A stretch of DNA of 64,000 nucleotides from Cordylochernes scorpioides (taxonomy: Eukaryota; Arthropoda; Arachnida; Pseudoscorpiones; Chernetidae): assembly GCA_030710605.1 (NCBI GenBank), contig CP092868.1, positions 25,574,115-25,638,114 of the forward strand, written 5' to 3'. The translations under genes and the position numbers were made by a program. Of the stretch, positions 33,665-44,069 are shown piece after piece; the stretch's first letter is position 1, and the number at the start of each line of letters is the position of its first letter. A model generated the notes under the pieces. The model saw only the letters and a program-made list of their open reading frames with translations, was not told the origin of the DNA and did no database searches.

Positions 33665-33990
33665 ACTGTCTTCTTCTTTCTTATCTCCATCAATCATATT
33701 AGGGTATCAAGTTTGTAAAGCTTCAAACCATCATGACTGGGTGAAGTATAATGCAACTGCCTTTGTCATTAAGACTGGGAGCACTACTTAGTGGCAGGCC
33801 GACTTGGCTCCAAAAGAAATGGCCACCTCTGACATGAGGAATAGACGCCATATGCAGCCGCTCCTAACATGGAGTACAAACACTGCTCATCCTGTATCCC
33901 TGGATTAGGAGCCCTTACAGGGTACTATCAGCCAGGCCAGCTGAGCCCAGGTTTTTTAGTGAGCTTGTTACTGCTCCCCCTCCTTCTTTT
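33665..33990 (-). repeat. Dispersed repeat of the GGAGCGGCTG family, interrupted by a Helitron-like insertion
   Basis: It matches 24310-24600 in the same orientation up to CTGCTCCCCCTCCTTCTTTT at 33990. The remaining end (CATCCGGGCT) resumes at about 35669 after the inserted element. Confidence 0.75.
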
Positions 33991-35658
33991 GACGTGACAA
34001 CGTCTTAAATTAGGTTGCGGCTGGGAGTCACTTATGAAAAAGTGTAACGCCCGGTAACGTTACGATGAGTCATCGAACGAGAGTGCTGCGCGCGCAGCGC
34101 TAGAGAATTAGGCGCATTGAATCGGCGCATGCTTGTCTCTGTCTTTGTCTTTCTCGAACGTTCTTGGCGTTGGAAAAACAAGAAAGCGTCATAATACAAG
34201 TTCACACGTGTGGTTAAAGTATCGTCAGCTGTGTCTGTAGTGAAAATGTGGAGTGCTTAGATTCGTCATTTACAACAACTACAACAATAAAGGTAAATAA
34301 TTGTACACTGATATTTCATTATCGTAAACTATGATTGATTGATTAATTGTTAGATTGACACAAAAGTTGAGAAACTGAGTTTATAGGTTATGTCATACTA
34401 TTGATAAATGTTGATAGTGTTAAGTAAATTATTAGTTTAAAATTAATTAATTAATTAATTATTATTTTACAAATTTTAAATAGTTTCAAATTTATTTAGC
34501 AAAAATTTGAACCTTCGATCTGAATAAGTGTTTTGATTTTCAAATTGATTCTTTAAAATTAAAAATTCATCCATTCAATTTCAAATGTTCAACAGGAATC
34601 ACCACTCTCAAAACAATGGAAACGGTGCCTTCAACTTCCAGTACTTCAATGGAGACGGAGGATATCGTGCCGTCAACGTCTGCAGTACCTTTCGTTGTTC
34701 CACACACCACCTTTACCGCCAGAACGAATGCTCAGCGACAACGTGAGTACAGACTACGAAAAGCATTGACCAGAACTCCTGAACAAGTAAGAGCCTTTGC
34801 AAAAGCGGCTGCGGAGAGGCAACGCAGGTTCAAGCTACGTAAATCTGCTAACATAGCCCTCACCAGCGGTACGTCAGAGTCACCTGCTTCAACGTCTTGT
34901 TCTGTGGTGGAGAGAACAAGCGTTCCTGTCGTGGCGGAGAGAACGAGCGTTCCCCTAACTAACGCTCAACGGCAACGTGCATTCCGACAACGTAGAGCAG
35001 CATCTTCTCGGACTGATGTACAACCGACTACTTCTTCAAGCCAAACAGCAATACAACTGGAACAATCCACCTGATATACCAAATGGTCATCGTCAATACG
35101 GAGATTTCAATCTACTTTCCTGGACAACGATTTTGGCCATGCTTGCTCGGTTTGTGACAGATTGTGGTTCAAGAATGACCTTAAAACCATCACTGCACTA
35201 CAACTGAAGGTAATCTCGGATTGGTACGTTAAGGAAAATCGGCAGCTACGCAAGGAGGATTATACAAAGTCTTGCAACACCTGTAGACAATCACTGAATA
35301 AGCGTAAGCTTCCTACTCTCGCAAAGGTCAACGGCTTCTCATATCCTGACATACCTCCAGGTCTACCGCCTCTGGATCCTATCAGTGAACGTTTGGTCTC
35401 ACCGCGCCTTCCATTTATGCAAGTCCTATCATCGTCCTATCCTCAACAAAATCACTCAAATAGGAATTAGTTAAGTTTAAGTTTACATGTACAATGTTTT
35501 AGTAAACAAAATATATTTCTATAGTTAAAATTTGTGCAATTCTTATTTTCATTCAATTCCTTGTTCCTATTGTGCAATTTAATTATATTCATATCAATAA
35601 ATATTCTACCGTTGTCACGTAAAATCTTCGCCCGTAAAACCGACTTTACAGGCAACCA
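33991..35658 (+). mobile_element. Helitron/Helentron-type insertion of 1.67 kb encoding only a DUF6570-like protein
   Basis: The uninterrupted paralogue at 24570-24600 fixes the boundaries: the host repeat is cut inside its T run. The inserted block begins GACGTGACAACGTCTTAAAT and ends GACTTTACAGGCAACCA next to T residues. A 620-bp AT-rich leader precedes the ORF; a 190-bp AT-rich trailer follows it. T-run targeting is more like Helentrons than classic A|T Helitrons. No Rep or helicase domain is present, so it is a deletion derivative. Confidence 0.65.
34616..35470 (+). pseudogene. Helitron-associated N-terminal protein with DUF6570-like domain, one in-frame stop
   Basis: One frame is open for 152 residues from ATG at 34616, meets TGA at 35072-35074, and continues in the same frame to TAG at about 35470. 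The first part is Ser/Thr-rich, with three basic repeats of the type NAQRQREYRLRKA, RQRRFKLRK and NAQRQRAFRQRR that are common at the N-terminus of Helitron proteins. After the stop come FGHACSVCDRLWFKNDLK (two Cys), a C-x2-C at CNTCRQ, and the signature ISERLVSPRLPFMQV, typical of the DUF6570 region that precedes Rep in Helitron polyproteins. The downstream helitron_like_N, Rep and PIF1-type helicase regions are absent. Family assignment is from memory of motifs. The single stop could be a mutation or a sequencing error. Confidence 0.75.
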
Positions 35659-35750
35659 TTTTTTTTTTCATCCGGGCTACATGTACAATGGGATAATAAT
35701 AATGCTGTGAAACTCCTTCCATAAGACATCCTAAAACAAGGATACTCCTT

Positions 35751-36045
35751 GTAAGGGGGTCGGTGGAAGGATGATTTAAACCATTGGTTTTCGACCGCTA
35801 CGACCTGGGTTCCATTCCCATATTGGTCACTTTTTCTGATTTAAAAAAAAAATGCTTCAGTAGACCCCAGCGAGTGCAAGTAACCAAACGGGGCTATGGC
35901 ACATTTGTAAGTGCAAAGTCGAACTGCTTTTCACATGTGTAGACATGTGGTGCACTTACAGTAAAAGCAGTCGCCTACTTCTACCTAGCATGATTATCAT
36001 GGCCTGTACCACGTGTACTAGGGATAAGTAAAAAAAAAAGGATAC
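35751..36045 (+). repeat. tRNA-derived SINE, full copy
   Basis: Head GGGGGTCGGTGGAAGGATGA with a mutated B box (GGGTTCCATTCCC); body through GTAGACATGTGGTGCACTTA; ends GTACTAGGGATAAG plus an A run. Sense opposite to PEDS1. Confidence 0.8.
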
Positions 36046-36295
36046 TCCTACCTGGCGATGCTTATCCACCATTGTTGGATTAGGACTGATGAGACCACTC
36101 ATCAGATGGATTGTTTATGGGAAATTTTACCACAGCCCATAATGTTTGTTGTTGCTAGGGTTGTTAAACCCATAGGACATCCTAGGTGACTCACTATGGC
36201 TGGAATTGTGAAAGGAATGACCCATATCCTTGGTGGAACCTGATATGAAACTGCAACATTGCTTCTACATTGTTATCTCTTTATTTTTCTTTGTG

Positions 36296-36525
36296 TCTCC
36301 ATAACAATGCTGTTACCGAAATGTTACACACTATTTATTTATTTGGATTTGGTATTATTACCTACCTTGTGTTTACAACTTCCATAAGTTTTGATAAGGC
36401 ACAATTTGGATTATAGATTATAAACACAAGGTAATAAGACCAAATCCAAATAAATAGTGTGTGACGTTTCAGTAACAGCGTTGTTACCATCTTCAGACAA
36501 AAGTACTTAATCTTCCATAAGTTTT
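36296..36525. mobile_element. Hammerhead family B fragments
   Basis: A plus-strand 3' half (GCTGTTACCGAAATGTTAC) lies at about 36309-36328. A nearly complete minus-strand arm lies at 36400-36520, with GAAACGTC (36470-36463) and CTGAAGA (36496-36490). The two arms are back-to-back rather than facing each other. Confidence 0.65.
36456..36503 (-). ncRNA. Hammerhead ribozyme motif, family B, in PEDS1 sense
   Basis: CTGAAGA (position 7 may be any base in CUGANGA), stem II GGTAAC/GTTACT with loop AACGCT, then GAAACGTC. Proximal stem I TGT/ACA. It lies about 1.4 kb downstream of PEDS1 exon 1 on the transcribed strand, so it would be present in the primary transcript. Confidence 0.5.
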
Positions 36526-36654
36526 GTTCATGAGTGTATATATGGATTAGTGGGATTTATAATGAATGGCAAAATTTCTCAAAAAAAAATAATTTAAAGG
36601 AACAAATGATGTTATACAAAATTGTTTTGACTTTTTTTTTTTTTAACTTTTAAT

Positions 36655-36868
36655 ATATTGTGAAAAAATAGTACAAATGTGATATTGTACTGGGATAAGT
36701 TGCATATATTAAGAAAAAGGCATCTCCTTATCGTGCAACTGAAAGTTGCTGATGGCTTGCGCCATCTATCGGAATAATTAAAAATCAACGAGAATAGTTG
36801 ATATTTATTCCGATAGATGGCGCAAGCCATCAGCAACTTTCAGTTGCACGATAAGGAGATGCCTTTTT
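36655..36868. mobile_element. Family A palindrome without ribozyme
   Basis: Perfect or near-perfect inverted arms of about 75 bp (GGCATCTCCTTATCGTGCAA ... TTGCACGATAAGGAGATGCC) meet at TGATATTTATTCCGATAG. The outer block GTACTGGGATAAGTTGCATA is shared with the hammerhead-bearing copies, but the ribozyme segment is absent. Confidence 0.75.
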
Positions 36869-36869
36869 T

Positions 36870-37894
36870 TTATATATTGCGCAATTGAATGAATAGAGGT
36901 ACACAGAGCTATTTCAGCAGGTTTTATTATTAAATTAAGGCTCGAAAATTGAGTGATATCTTTCCTACACCTTATCAAAAGAAAAAAAAAATATATATAT
37001 GTAGTTACAAAATTTACATAACATCGAACTATTAAATATATTTACATATATTTAATAACTAAACAATTACTTTGATTTCACTCTAAACAAATTTCACAAC
37101 AATAGTAATTAATTTTGTTTGATTTTTGGAATCTATTTTGATGAAGATCCCTTCTCCTCACCAATTTAAAAATGCCTTTTTCGTCTGCTTTTTAAATGAA
37201 GCAAGTGCAAGACATCTTATTATTCACATTTATCTGAAAATAAGCTCTATGAATGATTCCCTTAGTTTAGAAAAATATTCTTAAATTCAATACATAATTA
37301 TTTGTTTATATATGTATATTGTTTAATATTAAAGCTACCATATTAGAAAATGTATGCACAAAATTGATAGTACTAACTACAAAGAAAAACAATTTTTTGT
37401 TAAGTGTCAACAAACTTTAAATCCTCATCATATTTTTTTTTTATCATTATTTTAAATAAAATGAATAAATTTAAAAGTATAAAATGTTAATTCTGTAATA
37501 TAGTAGTAACTTTTCATTTTATATAGGATGCATTTATTTGTTTAACAAAACAAACATTCGTTTGACAGTTTGCAAGAAAAATATTGTTCCAAACTATTTA
37601 ATTAACAAGTGAATATGTAGCTTTCTGGTTTGTTTTCATTCATCTTCTAATAAATAATTACAATAGAAATAAGTGTCCTGCAAACTTCTCTCAATATTAA
37701 CCGTAAAACTTATAAAAATTTAAAGTTTTTTTTTAATGCAATATAATTGTCATATATACTTGAGCTTTATTTATATTGAATATATTATTAGATCTAAATG
37801 TTATTTTAAAAACAGTATCGCTTTACTTAAAAAGTGTTCTTATTTTAATATAAAAATATATTTTTAAAATAGTGTATCGAAAACAAGAACTTAC
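36870..37894. other. AT-rich start of PEDS1 intron 1
   Basis: About 1 kb of unique, very AT-rich sequence follows the donor site. No repeats of the families seen elsewhere are recognised here, so this is probably the oldest, least disturbed part of the intron. Confidence 0.5.
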
Positions 37895-38069
37895 CTCTTG
37901 TATAAAGACTGGCTAATTCTCTTGCACCAGCGTGATTTGGTCCCCATCTTGGTGTTAAAAGATCCTCCTCTTTTATCACCTCTGAATTGCAATTAGGGTC
38001 ATCTTCTGTCATTGAATTTTCATGAATTTGCTTTTCTGTTTTGACCGGGGAAAGGAGACCCGATGACAT
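37895..38069 (-). CDS. PEDS1: PEDS1 (TMEM189/Kua) coding exon 1
   Basis: Start ATG at 38069-38067 opens a 58-residue segment plus one base and ends at CAAGAG|GTAAGT, a strong donor. Residues 1-38 are acidic and variable, with VKTE and IKEE (both fit the sumoylation pattern, which may be chance). Residues 40-58 are PRWGPNHAGARELASLYTR, matching human CRWGAQHAGARELAALYSPG (recalled), the conserved cytosolic N-terminal motif of PEDS1. Joined to exon 2 it restores GKRVQE in frame, equivalent to human GKRLQE. A longer frame upstream has no ATG. The sequence TTTTGTGTGTAG just before the ATG could be a splice acceptor, so a separate 5' UTR exon is possible. Length before the motif (39 residues) is longer than the human protein's short acidic lead. 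Confidence 0.93.
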
Positions 38070-39815
38070 GATAGCTACACACAAAACCAAAGGGTGGAAA
38101 TCGCAAGCTCACGCATGCGCCGATCTAAAACCAGGTTAGGATAGGCCATAAACAAACCAACTTTAAAATTAGCTCTTATCCTACAAGTGTTTTTGTGTGT
38201 TTCATTTATTAAAAATAAAACTCTCTTCTCTTTCGTTCTTTTATTTTATTATCAATATACTGTTAATTAAATAAGAATAAAAATCATACTGTACACACAT
38301 ATATTTAAAACAAAATAACATTTAAAAATATACAATATTCATTAATAAATTTAAAATATTTTTTTATAAAAGCTGAGAGAAAGAGGCATAAAAATAAATC
38401 TTAAAAAAAAAAGAATAAATGAATTACATCTCTTCATCTTAGATAATAAAACGAATTTTGTTTAATTAAAATTTATTCAAAGCTTGTTTGAAGGGTTTAC
38501 TTAATAAATCGATCTCATCAATATGACTTTTGACATTTTTCAGAATTAGTATATTATATTGAACCGAATTTTTGGAAATAATATAACTTAAAGAGATCAC
38601 TCAATAATTTGCAAATTACGCTTAAAGTGTGTTTCATTCACTGACTTTATTAAAGAATAAATGATTTTAAAAATATATATTTATTTTAAAAATGGACTGG
38701 TAGACCTAGCAACTAAAAGCCTCCATTGTCATGATAAATTCTTAAATTTATCAATTTTTGATTTATTTATTTAAAAAAATTAAATCTCTTTATCTCAAGG
38801 AATATGCTGTTTCTCAGAGAAAAAATAAAAAAATGGTAGAGGACAACTGAAAGAAGGGGAGAGGCTTAATATTTAAGAAATGAATGAAGAGACACCACAC
38901 ACATTGTGTGTAATTGTGTGTATTTGTTAGTTGACGTTAATCAGCAAGAAGTATCTGGAAGTTTAAAAAGAAAAGTCTTTATTTCTTTTAGGCTGACATT
39001 AGACATAAGTTTTCATGTGGATATATATTACAATAAGTCAAAAAGGCAGCTCCACAGAGTACCATCAGTGATAATGTGCTCACTGATAATTTACTATACA
39101 AGAATATCCTGTAGGCATGCCAGCTGCCGTTACATTGTGTATGTAGAAGAGGGCTAACTTACTGCTCTTTAGTTCATGGTGTTTTTAGTTGAAATATTTC
39201 TCATTTGTTCTTCTTTTTTCGGTTCACACTCATATCGTTGCACTTGTTTTTTACGAGCCAGTCCTAAAAAAAAAAAACTCGTTCGCGCCTGTCGCAGCAC
39301 TCTCCTTCACTGCTCTCCTTTGTTCCTTAACCTTCATGTTAACATCTCTATTCCAACTGACATGTGCAAGCTATTATTCTGGAGCTTGTTTTTATTGGGC
39401 AACTTCAATACTGAGATAAGATTTTACCATTTTGTTTACCTGATCATTTGTGAACTCTAGCATGTGGATCTTCATGTGTATATCCTGATTAATCTGATAA
39501 GTGTTATTGCAATAATATTTAAATAATAAAATGAAATTTGGAACAAGTTTTATCAATAGATGGCATTTCAATTTATAAAAATAATTTCAAAATTCAAATA
39601 TATCTCTGTGTAGGGGGTGTACAAGATAAAATAAAATGGCAACAAAGTAACATACTCAATGTAGAAGTTCACTATGAACAAACTAAAAATAGCAGCTGGT
39701 ACATGCAATTGATAAGAGATGCTAACGGGAAAAATAATGGAATAGTTGGCAGACTGGTTTAAGATTCAGAAGCAAGCGATCAGAGAATAGGTGCTGTTTC
39801 TTTTACGACCAAATA
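38070..39815. other. Sequence upstream of PEDS1 start, no second gene seen
   Basis: It contains a few CpGs near 38100-38130 (CGCATGCGCCGATCT) but no obvious TATA or CpG island. The rest is AT-rich with short open frames lacking motifs (38906-39157, 39176-39460, 39538-39762). The promoter and any 5' UTR exon of PEDS1 should lie in this direction. Confidence 0.4.
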
Positions 39816-40119
39816 CAGTTAACATATATGTGTTATGAATGCTGTCGCCAATGCTTTCTGGTACAAGAAGGAACATTTTGTGGCCAATTGGCTGTGAATG
39901 TGTGGCTGGGTGATTCTGTGGCTGCATTCTATGACATCTAATCGTAGTTTGAAATTTGAGAATTTGAAAGATCGAGTTTTCCCCAAGAAGTGCCTGGCCA
40001 CCCTCACCATGGACTATGGGGAACTTCTTGTGAACTAAGTTCCCTTATCCACACCACGATGTCTTTCTCCCTTACATTTAAAATTGAATCTATAAACAGA
40101 ATAAATACTTTAGGAATCA

Positions 40120-40370
40120 GTGATGGATATGATGGATATTTCTCCTAAACATGGTGCAGACCCATATCGCTTCTCACAGTACAGATCGGCGTCAACGCAT
40201 CATTCATTTGGGACAATGGAGGACATCCTCGAAGTTTCACCATACCAATATCATCACCTTCTTGGCAAAGCGATCTTTCCAGGCGTTTGTTACATTTGTA
40301 GTTGACAAGGTAGACCCATTTCTCGTTCATCATCACGATAAGTTTCCAAAAACGATCGTCTAGGAATAAT
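40120..40370 (-). pseudogene. Mariner-like transposase fragment (central region)
   Basis: The minus strand reads NEKWVYLVNYKCNKRLERSL and, after a frameshift, AKKVMILVW and NFEDVLHC. This resembles the block around the first catalytic Asp (DEKWV...) of mariner transposases, followed by the KKVMLCVWW-type strand. The catalytic D is N here. No terminal repeats were assigned. Confidence 0.5.
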
Positions 40371-40479
40371 AGAAATCGTTTAACACGCTATTATTATTAC
40401 CATCATTATTTTATGAGAATCCTAATAATTAATTTCGTTTTTGAGTTATTTGTATATGTTTTGAAAAGCCTATATTACA

Positions 40480-41433
40480 ATGTGCGTTCATTTATTTCCA
40501 GGACTGTTCTGTATTTAAAAAAAAGATAATTTAATACTTTCAAAATATGTCCCTTCTACCTCAATAAACCTGTGCGATTTTTTTCCAATTGTCGAAGAAG
40601 GAGATGAAATCATCTTTTGAGAGGTTCCTTAAGGTTGCCTTTGATTCAGCTTGTATCATATCAACATTGTAAAATTTCCTTCCTTTTAACATAATTTTCA
40701 TTTTAGGATAGAGGTAAAAGTCATTGAGGACTAAGGGGAATACATTGGATGGATTGATGTTTGGTGTTCCTGGTTCATACTGATACATTACTCATCCCCA
40801 GTAATGATTGTTGTCTCCACTCTGAAACAATCTGAGTCATTTCGATCATTTTTTGGCAGACTTCCATTTTAACCTCTTTTTATTCCTCAGTTAGAATCTG
40901 GGAACAAATTTTGAAGACATATAGATCATGTCCAAATCTTTTGTTACTATTTGATGACACAGTCCTACAGATAATCTGTGAAGTCTTTAATTAAAGAAAT
41001 GCTTCTGTTAGCTTCAATTAATTCCTTTATTCTGAGCTTGTTTTAATCGCAACGTAATGTTCTTGGACGCCCAGTATGTTGATCATCTGTTTACCTCTTC
41101 TCGACCTTTTTGGAAGCGAGAAAACCATTCAAAAGTTCATGAATGGGATAAAGCAGCATTGCCAAGAGATTCTTTAACCAATTCATGCGTCTCAGTAACA
41201 CTTTTTTTCCAATTTAAAACAAAACTTAATCCAGATTCTCTGCTCTTCGAAAACGGCTATTTTAAGAATAGAAATACGAACCAAATAAGTTTTGTTCGTT
41301 TTTAGATTGGCGCGTGTGCTACGAGACTTGTGCTTTCAATCAGGTGTGGTCAAATGCCCAGTATTTAACTGTATACAATTTTTTCCATTCGATTTTTTAA
41401 CCAGTCCTGGAATTTTTAATGAACACACCTTGT
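40480..41433 (-). mobile_element. Mariner element, internally deleted, with terminal inverted repeats
   Basis: The right end, read inward on minus, is CAAGGTGTGTTCATTAAAAA then TTCCAGGACTGG. The left end (AATGTGCGTTCATTTATTTC then CAGGACTG at about 40480-40508) is its inverted counterpart. The interior carries a decayed transposase on the minus strand. At about 0.95 kb it is shorter than typical 1.3-kb mariners. Confidence 0.7.
40520..41300 (-). pseudogene. Mariner transposase pseudogene
   Basis: Reading down the minus strand: an N-terminal segment EQRIWIKFCFKLEKK (about 41250-41205), FEWFSRFQKG (about 41130-41100), SSKFVPRF (about 40915-40890), and GDNNHYWG near 40810 where GDETWVYGY is expected. 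A C-terminal part follows: VLNDFYLYPKMKIMLKGRKF and FFDNWKKIAQVY (about 40735-40561), ending near GTYFE. The catalytic Asp residues are lost or deleted and many stops occur. The order and motifs fit the SETMAR-type mariner family (recalled). Confidence 0.7.
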
Positions 41434-41524
41434 ATCGTAGCTACTTGCATTTTCTTATTTTATCTATACATGTTCATATTAGCTTAAAAAACTCAAAATT
41501 TTGTTGGTAAAGACATCCCCTTTT

Positions 41525-41910
41525 CATAAAATTTCACAACTCTGCCTTTGCCTGTCCCAAGCCCAGATGAAAAAGGAGGAGGGGGAGCAGTAACAAGCTC
41601 ACTAAAAAACCTGGGCTCAGCTGGCCAGGCTGATAGTACCCTGTATGGGCTTCTGATCCAGGGATACAGGATGAGTCTGTACTCCATGTTAGGAGCGGCT
41701 GCACATGGTGTCTGTTCTTCATGTCAGGGGCGGCCATTTCTTTTGGAGCTAAGTCGGCTTGCCACTGAGTAGTGCTCCCAGTCTTAATGACAAAGGCAGA
41801 CGCATTCTACTTTACCCAGACATGATGGTTGTCAAACAGACACCATCAAGGGTCACAACTTGATACCCTAATATGATTGAGTGGAGATAAGAAAGAAGAA
41901 GACTTTAACG
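41525..41910 (+). repeat. Dispersed repeat of the GGAGCGGCTG family, most complete copy
   Basis: It runs from TGCCTGTCCCAAGCCCAGAT to ATATGATTGAGTGGAGATAA plus (AAG)n. The end is the same tail as the LINE copies at 19375-19600 and 50985-51161, so this may be a non-autonomous element using the same LINE machinery. Open frames across it have no known domain. Confidence 0.75.
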
Positions 41911-41914
41911 TTCA

Positions 41915-43400
41915 AAATCTAAATTTGTTATTTTGCTAATTTCCATATTCCGAAGTTGAAACTCTAATAGGGACAGACTCCTTCCTGACTTATTGTATTT
42001 CCAAGTTGATTATCATCCACATGAAACTAGGATGTCTCCAACCCAAATGAAATTGTGAAACAGCTTCTAATATACCTCCCCAAGTCTTGTTAACTGTCTC
42101 AGCCTGGATGACCCTGAGCATGACAGTCGAAGTATGTCTCTTAAGCAAGTGGAAAGTCTTCAATGTAGTTTGTTATATGTTTCTATTATAGGCTGAAGAT
42201 TAATAGTGAGTTATTTTATAAGAAATTGCACTGTAATAATATATCACTAATATATAATCTTTAAACAAAACAGATCAGTTGTGATGTATATAGTTGTTTG
42301 TTTTGCATATTTTTCATTTATAAATTAATCTCATAATTTAGTATGTGAAAATAAAAATATTGGACCAGTGACAAAAACAAAAATAGTTGGCTTAATGTTA
42401 TGTAGTTATGATATATAATTAACTGTGATGTTTATGTAATTTTGATCTTCATTGAATAAAATATATAAAGTTTAAATGTTTTAAACTTTAATAACAACGA
42501 TTGGTATCTTGTGTGTCTTTAATAAAGGTTATTGTTTATCAAATATCTTTAAAAGTTATTGTCTGAATCCCCATTACTAATCCCGAGTACTTTTGTCTGA
42601 ACAAAGTAACAATGCTATTACAAAACATCCCCATTCATTTTTTATATGTGGTCTTGTTACCTTATGTTTAAAATCTAAAATGCACTTTATCACTAAATGT
42701 CTAACAAATGTGATAAGGTATAATTTGGATTATAGATTAGAGAGCAGGACTAAATCTTCAATCCAAATTATATCTTATCATTTTTTAAAGACTTCAATGG
42801 ACCTATGAACTTATTCTTTTTATAAGCTGAAGAAAACAGAATTCCAAAGTAAATGGTGCAAGGTTGATGATAAGACATCAACACATGAGGATTCTATTTT
42901 AAAGAGCTCAGGAAGTACTATTCTACTTATTTATTTCAATGTGGTTTTGTTATCTTATGTTTCTAAATCTAAAGTTCACCATATCACTAAATGTCTTAAT
43001 AAAGGTGATAAGTTACAAATTGGATTATACATTAGAAACAACAAAATCAGGTTTCTAAATCTTTCATCCAAATTGGACCTTATCATTTTTGATAGACTTC
43101 AATGGACCTAAGAAGTTTATTCTTTTTATGAGCCGAAGAAAATGAATTCCAAAGTGAATAGCAATGTTGATGCTACTTGAAGATTCTACTTTGAAGAGTT
43201 CAGGATCTGAAGCTCTCCTATATTTCAAGAAGTTGAGAAAGTACAGCATTAAAAGGGTAAGTTATCAACATCTATTTACATAATTTTGGAATTGATCTTG
43301 CTACCTTATTGTCTTAAATTCTTTTGTGCGATGTTCTACAGTACTGTTACCATAGACAAGTTCTTCAATAAAACCTACAACAGCAGTCAACACACTAACA
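41915..43400. other. AT-rich region with family B remnants
   Basis: Fragments such as TAATTTGGATTATAGATTAG (about 42722), ACTTTTGTCTGAACAAAGTA (about 42590) and an internal direct duplication (42780-42850 versus 43075-43150) show eroded family B arms. No intact ribozyme core and no gene were recognised. Confidence 0.5.
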
Positions 43401-43405
43401 CAGTA

Positions 43406-44064
43406 CACTCATGGACAAAACTTATGAAAGTGGAAAGTCTTTGATGTCGCCTTTCATCCATTTTTTAAAGCCCCAATTTAGGAGACAATAGGGAGGAAAT
43501 TTTGTTCACACTTGGTTATCTCGTGTGTTTTCAATAAAGGTCACTGTAATATATTTCAGAGTTATTGTCTGAATCCCGATATACATGCTAAAAGGTACAA
43601 CTTTCTTAAGTTTTGTTCACACTTGGTTGTCTCATGTGTCTTCAATAAAGGTCACTGTAATATCTTTCAGAGTTATTGTCTGAATCCCGATATACATGCT
43701 AAAAGGTACAACTTCCTTAAGTTTTGTCCACACTTGGTTATCTCATGTGTCTTCAATAAAGGTCACTGTAATATCTTCCAGAGTTATTGTCTGAATCCCG
43801 ATATACATGGTAAAAGGTACAACTTCCTTAAGTTTTGTTCATACTTGGTTATCTCGTGTGTCTTCAATAAAGGTCACTGTAATATCTTTCAGAATTATTG
43901 TCTGAATCTCGATAAACATGCTAAAAGGTACAACTTCCTTAAGTTTTGTCCACACTTGGTTATCTCATGTGTCTTCAATAAAGGTCACTGTAATATCTTT
44001 CAGAGTTATTGTCTGAATCCCGATATACATGCTGAAATGTACAACTTTCTTTTGTCCATGAGTA
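43406..44064. mobile_element. MITE of the 111-bp family with five internal units, intact ends
   Basis: The left end CACTCATGGACAAAACTTAT and the right end TTTTGTCCATGAGT are inverted, with TA on each side. Five 111-bp units lie in tandem in the opposite orientation to those at 20045-21148. The 187-residue open frame (43512-44075) is made of repeated 37-residue units and is not considered a gene. Confidence 0.9.
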
Positions 44065-44069
44065 TATGT

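Larger units (their letters stand above)
1533..37894 (-). other. PEDS1: PEDS1 intron 1, 36,362 bp, packed with transposons
   Basis: The interval runs from the GTAAGT donor at 37894 to the TTTTTGCAG acceptor at 1533 on the minus strand. The codon split is G|GA (Gly59). No further PEDS1 exon is expected between them, because exon 1 ends at a position equivalent to human ALYSPG and exon 2 resumes at KRLQEW. The content is SINEs, Helitrons, MITEs, hammerhead elements, minisatellites, a mariner fossil and one 100-N gap, so the true length is uncertain by the gap size. Confidence 0.9.

Noticed and set aside
39819-40010. Small minus-strand gene (63 residues)
   Set aside because: No motif, no splice signals, and it lies next to mariner debris; not supported as a gene.
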